A stretch of DNA of 64,000 nt from CAIJMI01 sp964448085. Lineage in GTDB: Bacteria > Patescibacteriota > Microgenomatia > UBA10105 > UBA927. Position 1 is the stretch's first letter. Each line of letters starts with the position of its first letter. The DNA lies in the NCBI GenBank assembly GCA_964448085.1, contig CAYUUX010000002.1, forward strand, positions 1 to 64,000, given 5' to 3'. The notes below the pieces were generated by a model, which saw nothing but the letters and a program-made list of their open reading frames with translations, did no database searches and was not told where the DNA came from. The position numbers and the translations under genes were made by a program. Of this stretch, positions 58,728-64,000 are shown piece by piece.

Positions 58728-58802
58728 TGGTGCCAGCGGCGGGATTCGGACCTGCGACCCACGCCTTATGAAGACGCTGCTCTACCACTGAGCTACGCTG
58801 GC
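58728..58802 (-). tRNA. tRNA with CAT anticodon (elongator Met, or Ile2)
   Basis: On the minus strand: acceptor GCCAGCG/CGCTGGC, D arm GCTC-AGTGGTA-GAGC, anticodon stem GCGTC/GGCGT with loop TTCATAA (CAT), T arm GCAGG-TCCGAAT-CCCGC, and an encoded ACCA end. The acceptor G1-C72 pair marks it as an elongator. CAT can read AUG (Met) or, with lysidine at position 34, AUA (Ile), and sequence alone does not decide. The T loop is TCCGAAT (C at position 55) and the T stem has one A-C mismatch (51-63), both unusual. Confidence 0.85.
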
Positions 58803-58853
58803 GCAGAGGCTATTGTACGGGATTTTTGAGGAAATTGGAAGCTTGTTGAGAAT

Positions 58854-59204
58854 TTAAAAAAATACGTTCCACCACCGCTTCCAATTGACCTGTTCCGGAA
58901 TTTTGTTGTTTGTTTCATCGTATATCGGCACTATCGGATCCATGACAACAATGGTTTCTCCCGGTTTCGACATATTCAGTTTTTCGCGCGCCTCTTTTTC
59001 GATAAACTCCGGGGTTTGCACACGGATAAGCTGGTTTGCTGTCGCATCTCTTTTTTCCATGAGTGTTTGTAGTTCATCATTTTTGGTTTGCACCAAAGAT
59101 CTTTTTTTGAGGGTTTGCAGAAGAGATGAAGAGAGCACGAAGATAGCAACCAGTAGCCCCAGGAAGATGTATATCATAATGTTTATGTGTTTGTTTTGTC
59201 TCAT
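58854..59204 (-). CDS. FtsB/DivIC-type septum formation initiator
   Basis: This 116-residue bitopic protein has a short cytoplasmic N-terminus, one membrane helix (MIYIFLGLLVAIFVLSSSLL, about 10-29) and a coiled coil (TKNDELQTLMEKRDATANQL, about 40-59). It then has the family's C-terminal PEFIEKEAREKLNMSKPGETIVV segment, in which EAREKL and GE are the conserved features. FtsB/DivIC bridges FtsL and FtsQ in the divisome. TATAAT at 59254-59249 gives a leader of about 40 bases that contains a hairpin (CCCCGT...ACGGGG, 59219-59238). Confidence 0.85.
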   Translation of the reverse strand: MRQNKHINIMIYIFLGLLVAIFVLSSSLLQTLKKRSLVQTKNDELQTLMEKRDATANQLIRVQTPEFIEKEAREKLNMSKPGETIVVMDPIVPIYDETNNKIPEQVNWKRWWNVFF

Positions 59205-59218
59205 GTTGAGTTAAACCA

Positions 59219-59254
59219 CCCCGTTGCAACATACGGGGCAGTTATGATATTATA
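59219..59254 (-). promoter_or_regulatory. Promoter and leader hairpin of the FtsB-like gene
   Basis: Minus-strand TATAAT (59254-59249), then a hairpin CCCCGT-eight bases-ACGGGG (59238-59219) in the leader, 15 bases before ATG 59204. No U run follows, so it is not a terminator. Confidence 0.5.
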
Positions 59255-59303
59255 GGCTTTACTCTTGCCTCTGGAAAACAGTATCTTTGCAATTTTGATA
59301 CGT

Positions 59304-59332
59304 TTTTCAGGAATTTTCCTGCTCCTTATACC
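59304..59332 (+). promoter_or_regulatory. Near-leaderless promoter of the recombinase gene
   Basis: TTTTCA (59304-59309), 17 bases and TATACC (59327-59332) precede ATG 59338 by five bases. Confidence 0.45.
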
Positions 59333-59337
59333 ATTAT

Positions 59338-60198
59338 ATGAGCACAGATCTCAAAGCCACAAATGAGCAGTTTGTTGAATATCTTACATCCAGACGGCGC
59401 GCTCGGGCAACTGTTGTTGCGTACAAAAAAGATATCGACCAACTGCTATCATTTTTTACCACGATGGGTAAAAAAGCAATTGCCGAAGTGACATACGATG
59501 AAATAACTGCATTTTTAAAAAAACTTGCAAACGATAGCTATACTCCCAAGTCAATATCAAGAAAAATTAATTCCATCAAAACCTTTTTCCGATTCCTCAA
59601 AGCGTCTGGAGTCATACAAACAGATCCGGCACTTGAAGTCGCACACCCAAAATACGAGGTAAAACCCCCAAGGATCCTTTCAAAGCTTGAGTACCGAGCG
59701 TTGCGGGATACCTGTCGCAGCGACGTTCGGATGTATGCAATTGTCGAACTATTCTTGCAGACGGGTATCCGCATTGGCGAGCTTGCTGCACTTACCATGG
59801 ATGACGTGAAACAAAACGAGCTGCACATAGCTGCGCAGGAGGGTCACGAAGAACGGATGGTTCCTTTAAATAAGGCTGCCCTTGAGGCTCTGGAAAAATA
59901 TCGCGTGGGGCGAGCTGATATGACAAAAAGCACAGCGCTTTTTATCACAAAGACTGGGCGGCCACTGTTGATACGCAATATTAGAACGGCAATTGATCGG
60001 TATTTCCGGATTGCGGGTATTGAAGGGGCAAAAGTCAATGATCTTCGCCATACATTTATCGCACATCATCTTCTTGCTGGAACGCCAATAACGACCCTTT
60101 CCAAGCTGGTAGGTCACAAACGCCTATCCACAACGGAGAAATATTTAGAGCTTGTGAAGGGAAATCAATCTGAGCGCGTCAAATTGGAAGAATTGTAA
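59338..60198 (+). CDS. Xer-type tyrosine recombinase
   Basis: This 286-residue site-specific recombinase has an N-terminal SAM-like DNA-binding domain (FVEYLTSRRRARATVVAYKKDI, about 12-33) and a C-terminal catalytic domain. Catalytic residues are Arg in QTGIRIGELAAL (about 142-153), the lysine turn in QEGHEERMVPLN, HxxR-type LRHTFIAHHL (about 239), GHKRLSTTEKY with the second histidine and the nucleophile tyrosine near 270. Length and layout match XerC/XerD, which resolve chromosome dimers at dif. As a single Xer it may act alone (XerH/XerS-like) if no partner exists elsewhere. Confidence 0.88.
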   Translation: MSTDLKATNEQFVEYLTSRRRARATVVAYKKDIDQLLSFFTTMGKKAIAEVTYDEITAFLKKLANDSYTPKSISRKINSIKTFFRFLKASGVIQTDPALEVAHPKYEVKPPRILSKLEYRALRDTCRSDVRMYAIVELFLQTGIRIGELAALTMDDVKQNELHIAAQEGHEERMVPLNKAALEALEKYRVGRADMTKSTALFITKTGRPLLIRNIRTAIDRYFRIAGIEGAKVNDLRHTFIAHHLLAGTPITTLSKLVGHKRLSTTEKYLELVKGNQSERVKLEEL

Positions 60199-60208
60199 AC
60201 AATTCTTC

Positions 60209-60238
60209 TTGTCTCTTCCGATCATTTTAGACTACAAT
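60209..60238 (+). promoter_or_regulatory. Promoter upstream of the valS leader
   Basis: TTGTCT (60209-60214), 18 bases and TACAAT (60233-60238), with the ATG of a 65-codon reading frame seven bases later (60246). The valS start itself is about 205 bases downstream. Confidence 0.5.
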
Positions 60239-60245
60239 ACACTGT

Positions 60246-60443
60246 ATGAGTTGCGAAAAATCAGGCAACCCTGAAGATTCTCAACGTTTCTACCAAGAGT
60301 TGCGAAAAGAAGAAAGACTTTATCCGTGGGGTGAGCCGCAAACTCATATTTCTGGACGCCCGCATCACCTCGCGTTTCCGCAATGGGCTGGTGAATTGCA
60401 GCGTTCGTACGGTGCACACAGAAGGGGTCCAACGCGAAGATGA
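60246..60443 (+). CDS. Possible small leader protein upstream of valS (65 residues)
   Basis: A 65-codon frame begins seven bases after a -10 box, in the same leaderless position as well-supported genes here, and ends seven bases before the valS ATG. The product would be hydrophilic and basic at its end (YGAHRRGPTRR) and matches nothing I know. Its 3' end includes the GAGGA that precedes valS, so it could couple translation to valS. Alternatively the 250-base stretch is an untranslated leader containing a GCAAT...ATTGC hairpin near 60379-60398, and the frame is accidental. Confidence 0.35.
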   Translation: MSCEKSGNPEDSQRFYQELRKEERLYPWGEPQTHISGRPHHLAFPQWAGELQRSYGAHRRGPTRR

Positions 60444-60450
60444 GGAATAT

Positions 60451-62700
60451 ATGGAAAAAACATATTCAGCAAAACACGTAGAGCAGGATATCTACCGCAT
60501 GTGGGAGGAAGGCGGTTATTTTACCCCAACAATTGATCCATCAAAAAAACCTTTTACGATCCTTCTCCCCCTTCCGAACGCAAATGATCCCATGCATATG
60601 GGCCACGCAATGTTCACGGTTCAGGACATTCTTGTCCGATACCATAGAATGAAGGGAGACCCGACCTTGTGGCTTCCCGGCGGGGATCATGCGGGTATAG
60701 AAACCCAATTCGTTTTTGAAAAAAAACTGGCAAAAGAAGGAAAAAGCAGATTCGATTTTGATCGTGACACCCTGTACAAAATGATTGCAGAGTTTGTCGA
60801 CGAAAATAAAACCATCAATCGTGATCAAATGAAACGATTGGGATTTTCACTCGACTGGACTAGGTACCATTATAGTTTGGAGCCAAATATCATTGCGTTT
60901 GTTCTGGATACTTTTCGAAAACTCCACGACGACCATCTTTTGTATCGGGATGAAAAGCTCGTCAATTACTGTACTAAATGTGGTACCAGTTTTTCCGATC
61001 TTGAAGTTAAACACGTTGAAAAAATTGATAAGCTGTACTACATGAAGTACGGTCCTTTTGTTTTGGCAACGACTCGGCCGGAAACAAAATTCGGTGATAC
61101 GGGAGTTGCTGTGCATCCAAAAGATAAACGGTACGTACGCTATATTGGGAAAGAAATAGAATTTGAGGGATTGAACGGCACCGTGAAAATGCGCGTCGTC
61201 GGCGACGAGGCGGTTGATCCGACATTTGGTACGGGAGTTGTTAAAGTCACACCTGCTCATGACATGACGGATTGGGAAATCGGTCAGCGCCACAAACTCC
61301 CCATGAAACAAGTGATTGGTTTTGACGGCAAATTAACCGCAGATACCGGCCCATATGTAGGACTACGAGTAAAAGCGGCAAGAGAAAAAGTGGTGCAAGA
61401 TCTGCAGGAACGCGGTTTGATTGACCATATTGACGATGCGTATGTGCATACCGTCGGAACCTGTTACAAATGTGGTTCTGTGTTGGAGCCCCTTCCACTT
61501 CCCCAGTGGTTTGTGAAGACAAAACCACTGGCAGAGCAAGCAATTGCGGCCGTGAAAGAGGGAAAGACGAAGGTTGTTCCTCTGGCGCGATTTGAAAAAT
61601 TATATTTTGATTGGCTTGAGGGTATCCATGACTGGAATATCAGTCGACAAATTGTATGGGGTCCTCGCATACCCGTGTGGTATTGTGCTGATTGTACACC
61701 CACGCTTTCGATTACGTTCATTGATGCGTCGGGTAAGAAGATAAGTGGGATGATTTCCGATCTTCTTGGCACATATACCCTTGATGATATACGAAAAGGG
61801 TTGCAATCGGTGGTTGCGCCCATCAGTGCAACATATACACTGGATAACACGCAGTGTTCAACATGTCATGGCTCGCATTTGATTCAAGAAACTGACACAT
61901 TTGATACGTGGTTTTTGTCCGGACAATGGCCTCTGACAACACTTGGATGTCCCGATAGTAAAGATTTTACCTACTTTTATCCAACAACGGTTTTGGATAC
62001 TATGTGGGACATTCTTTTCTTTTGGGTTGCACGCATGATGATGTTTGGATTGTACAGAACAGGGAACGTTCCGTTTGAAGTCATACACCTGCACAGTCGT
62101 GTCGTTGACAATAAAGGTCAAAAAATGAGCAAAAGTAAAGGGAACGTTGTGAATCCTTTGGACATGGTCGATACGTACGGTGCAGACGCGCTCCGGATGG
62201 CATTAATTTTTGGTTCTGCACCAGGCAGTGACATTGTTATGTCCGAAGACAAAGTTCGCGGTATGCGAAATTTTGCGAATAAACTTTGGAACATTACACG
62301 TTTGTTTACCATGAGCACAGAAGGTATGAGCGAGCAGCTTCCCGTTATTGCTTCCCCTGACGATGCGAACCTGACAGATGCCGACAAAAAAATACTCCAA
62401 ACGCTCAACAGTGTTATAACTGACACAACGAGTTCTATTGAGCGGTATCGCCTTTCTGATGCAGCACAACTTCTGTACGACTTTCTGTGGCATACATTTG
62501 CAGATGTGTATCTTGAAGAAAATAAAAACAGGTATAAAGAAAAAGATACATATGCGCTTGCAGTATATCGCCATGTTTTGCTTGCAAGCCTTGCGCTTTT
62601 GCATCCGTTCATGCCGTTTGTAACGGAGCACTGTTATCAACAGTTGCAACACGCCACAAAAACACCTCTTATTACCGCCCCGTGGCCACAAGCACTCTAA
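60451..62700 (+). CDS. valS: Valyl-tRNA synthetase
   Basis: This 749-residue class I synthetase charges tRNA-Val. The HIGH-type motif is PMHMGHAM (about 48-55), the editing (CP1) domain has TTRPETKFGDTGVAVHP (about 207-223), and the KMSKS loop is GQKMSKSKGN (about 553-562). Four CxxC pairs (CTKC, CYKC, CADC, CSTC) suggest zinc knuckles. It ends shortly after the anticodon-binding domain and lacks the C-terminal coiled-coil arm of typical 870-950 residue bacterial enzymes. The ATG at 60451 is chosen because GAGGA precedes it and conserved N-terminal sequence (YSAKHVEQDIYRMWE) begins there. Confidence 0.95.
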   Translation: MEKTYSAKHVEQDIYRMWEEGGYFTPTIDPSKKPFTILLPLPNANDPMHMGHAMFTVQDILVRYHRMKGDPTLWLPGGDHAGIETQFVFEKKLAKEGKSRFDFDRDTLYKMIAEFVDENKTINRDQMKRLGFSLDWTRYHYSLEPNIIAFVLDTFRKLHDDHLLYRDEKLVNYCTKCGTSFSDLEVKHVEKIDKLYYMKYGPFVLATTRPETKFGDTGVAVHPKDKRYVRYIGKEIEFEGLNGTVKMRVVGDEAVDPTFGTGVVKVTPAHDMTDWEIGQRHKLPMKQVIGFDGKLTADTGPYVGLRVKAAREKVVQDLQERGLIDHIDDAYVHTVGTCYKCGSVLEPLPLPQWFVKTKPLAEQAIAAVKEGKTKVVPLARFEKLYFDWLEGIHDWNISRQIVWGPRIPVWYCADCTPTLSITFIDASGKKISGMISDLLGTYTLDDIRKGLQSVVAPISATYTLDNTQCSTCHGSHLIQETDTFDTWFLSGQWPLTTLGCPDSKDFTYFYPTTVLDTMWDILFFWVARMMMFGLYRTGNVPFEVIHLHSRVVDNKGQKMSKSKGNVVNPLDMVDTYGADALRMALIFGSAPGSDIVMSEDKVRGMRNFANKLWNITRLFTMSTEGMSEQLPVIASPDDANLTDADKKILQTLNSVITDTTSSIERYRLSDAAQLLYDFLWHTFADVYLEENKNRYKEKDTYALAVYRHVLLASLALLHPFMPFVTEHCYQQLQHATKTPLITAPWPQAL

Positions 62701-62709
62701 AGACTGTCT

Positions 62710-63630
62710 TTACAATGTTGGGGGTGTTGTTGGAAGAAGCGATGGAATCGGAATGACAGAGCCTTTCGTATTTCCAGTGAACACCAAAGTATTGACGATT
62801 GCGTTGAAGACCGTTTCATCGGACGCGAAATCTGCTGCAATGCCGCTTGGAGAAAAATGATTGATTTCCAACGATAGTGTATCGGAAACCTCAATCATGT
62901 ATCCGCGCATTTGGGAAAACGCATATCCTCCGATTGTCGATCCGTTCGTTATATTGGTAAATTCCATAGCGGGTTTTCCTGCAACAGTTGTTGCCTTTGT
63001 CGTAAAAGCTTTTCCTCCAGCATCACTGATAATTTTTCCTCGAAAATCTGCGAGAACCTGTCCTGCGCCGCGAAGCGCTACGGTAAACCGCGTTCCGCCG
63101 GGAAGATAGGTTCCTTGAGATCCGCACGCTGATCCGTCGCAGACAAGCGGAAGCACCGTGTTGGGAAGTTGGAGTTGAATTTCTTCGTACGGTTTTCTGG
63201 TTGTTCCGTTAAGGATATATTGCGCATTTGAGATAGTTGCAGATGGTGTGGTTGCCTTTGTTTCAGATGGATATGGCTCCGGTTGGAGTCCTATTTCCGT
63301 TGCTTGAGGCGCATCAGGTGGCGTAATTGAAGGTTTTGCCGTAATAGGTAACTGGATTTTCGGAGGTGAATTCAACAGATTTCGTATTAGGCCGCTTAAG
63401 GCAAATCCTATGACAAACAACACGATAAAAAAGATGGCACCTTTGACAAAACCAAGAAATCCGGATCGTTTTTTTGGTGGTTCTTGTTGGGGTGTCGCGT
63501 CTGAAGGAGGACTTTGTTCGACAACAGGAGTGAGAATCGGTGTTTCCTCGTAGGTCATATCTGGGTGTTGCGATGAAGGAAATTCCACGGGTGATTGTGT
63601 TCCTGAAGGATTTGCGTTGGTATCATCCAT
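62710..63630 (-). CDS. Membrane-anchored hypothetical protein with disordered cytoplasmic N-terminus
   Basis: A 306-residue protein: about 55 proline/serine/glutamate-rich residues, a membrane helix (GAIFFIVLFVIGFALSGLI, about 64-82), another proline-rich linker with many PITPPDAP-like segments, and a C-terminal domain of about 170 residues (VLPLVCDGSACGSQGTYLPGG...). Two cysteines in CDGSACG could form a disulfide outside the cell. No family is recognisable. It follows the EF-P gene by 38 bases on the same strand and converges on valS with a 9-base gap. Confidence 0.65.
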   Translation of the reverse strand: MDDTNANPSGTQSPVEFPSSQHPDMTYEETPILTPVVEQSPPSDATPQQEPPKKRSGFLGFVKGAIFFIVLFVIGFALSGLIRNLLNSPPKIQLPITAKPSITPPDAPQATEIGLQPEPYPSETKATTPSATISNAQYILNGTTRKPYEEIQLQLPNTVLPLVCDGSACGSQGTYLPGGTRFTVALRGAGQVLADFRGKIISDAGGKAFTTKATTVAGKPAMEFTNITNGSTIGGYAFSQMRGYMIEVSDTLSLEINHFSPSGIAADFASDETVFNAIVNTLVFTGNTKGSVIPIPSLLPTTPPTL

Positions 63631-63668
63631 ATGAAGATTATTGTTTCACGGGTGCTCGATGCTGTCAA

Positions 63669-64000
63669 TCACGCGCGCTCAACATAACTTCCGGTTTCCG
63701 GATCTATTGCAATACGTTCCCCTTGTTTGATAAACAAAGGGACGGTGACAACGGCACCCGTTTCTACAACAACAGTCTTTGTTGCTCCTGATACGGTATT
63801 GCCCCGTGCGCCGTCGGTTGCCTCAGTAACCAACAGGCGTACTTTTTTGGGAAGCCGGATACCAATAGCTTCTTCTTCATGAATCAGCACCTGGTATGTG
63901 TCGTTGGGTTTGAGATATTTAACAAAATCCCCCAACAATACTCCTGGTACAGTCACCTGATCGAATGATACATTATCCATGAAAACGAACCCCTCACCTT
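63669..64000 (-). CDS. efp: Translation elongation factor P (N-terminus beyond window edge)
   Basis: The last 109 codons or so of EF-P are present. The frame is open through base 64000 with GEGFVFMDN before the first internal ATG, so the true start lies outside. Domains II and III are visible: FVFMDNVSFDQVTVP, the LPKKVRLLVTEATDGARG junction and the conserved GDTVSGATK-type motif (here GNTVSGATKTVVVETG), and the C-terminal IAIDPETGSYVERA. EF-P relieves ribosome stalling at polyproline; several neighbours are proline-rich. The N-terminal KOW domain and the modification-site loop are not in the window. Confidence 0.93.
   Translation of the reverse strand, partial: GEGFVFMDNVSFDQVTVPGVLLGDFVKYLKPNDTYQVLIHEEEAIGIRLPKKVRLLVTEATDGARGNTVSGATKTVVVETGAVVTVPLFIKQGERIAIDPETGSYVERA

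Noticed and set aside
59219..59238. Hairpin CCCCGT...ACGGGG as a terminator
   Set aside because: Neither strand has a U run after the stem; it lies within the leader of the FtsB-like gene.
60199..60450. A second T-box upstream of valS
   Set aside because: tRNA-Val would need a UGGU bulge in an antiterminator and a competing terminator. Neither is present; the only UGGU (GCTGGTGAATTGC) is in a simple hairpin loop and no U-run terminator follows.
1..64000. UGA recoded as glycine, as in some CPR lineages
   Set aside because: Several conserved genes end at TGA at the expected length (for example the M23 peptidase and the DUF35 gene), with overlaps such as ATGA, so TGA is used as a stop.
1..64000. 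CRISPR arrays, insertion sequences or prophage
   Set aside because: No regularly spaced repeats, transposase genes, terminal inverted repeats or phage structural genes were seen. The only recombinase (59338) is a Xer-type housekeeping enzyme.

Overview
The window looks like chromosome of a Candidate Phyla Radiation (Patescibacteria) bacterium, probably of the Microgenomates group. The signs are tight gene packing, few Shine-Dalgarno sequences, short AT-leaning spacers, a type IV secretion-like gene set beside dnaA/dnaN, a large cell-surface glycan region, standard stop-codon use (TGA is a stop) and an archaeal-type mevalonate pathway. The lineage is inferred from content, not from any search.

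Layout. (1) 1-6434, minus strand: one compact run headed by an ECF sigma factor, then a small membrane protein, a Yip1-like protein, HMG-CoA reductase, HMG-CoA synthase, thiolase, a DUF35 protein without its zinc ribbon, mevalonate kinase and a second GHMP kinase cut by the window edge. (2) 6523-24571: a type IV secretion-like machine with six two-helix VirB2-like proteins, VirB6-, VirD4-, PrgI/VirB3- and VirB4-like proteins, an M23 peptidase and a 1166-residue unknown. nadD/nadE sit inside it. No relaxase is visible. (3) 24572-27300: dnaN, a probable origin and dnaA. (4) 27383-42736: surface polysaccharide genes (glycosyltransferases, a Wzy/ligase-like protein, sugar-nucleotide enzymes, an ABC-2 exporter), with pyrH. 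(5) 42744-46570: 5'-3' exonuclease, ftsH and a phosphoribosyltransferase-like gene. (6) 46575-49712, minus strand: a tryptophan module, consisting of a T-box riboswitch, tRNA-Trp, stand-alone TrpB2 and a TrpRS fused to a tRNA-binding OB domain. (7) 49755-58063: a second surface/glycan region with SGNH hydrolases, a radical SAM protein and glycosyltransferases. (8) 58082-64000: two CAT-anticodon tRNAs, FtsB, a Xer-type recombinase, ValRS and EF-P (cut by the edge).

Two things stand out. The first is the T-box leader at 49491-49712. Its antiterminator is exactly formable, its bulge reads UGGC, which matches a GCCA tRNA end, and a mutually exclusive intrinsic terminator follows. The next gene is tRNA-Trp (discriminator G), then trpB2 and trpS, so the ligand tRNA is itself a likely target. 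The second is that many promoters place the -10 box only 6-7 bases before the ATG (6523, 8817, 17363, 40761, 42736, 45689, 58220 and others). This implies widespread leaderless mRNAs. One VirB2-like gene (8035) is a sharp exception, with a long leader, a perfect Shine-Dalgarno and its own terminator.

No spacer longer than about 300 bases lacks a gene or assigned element.
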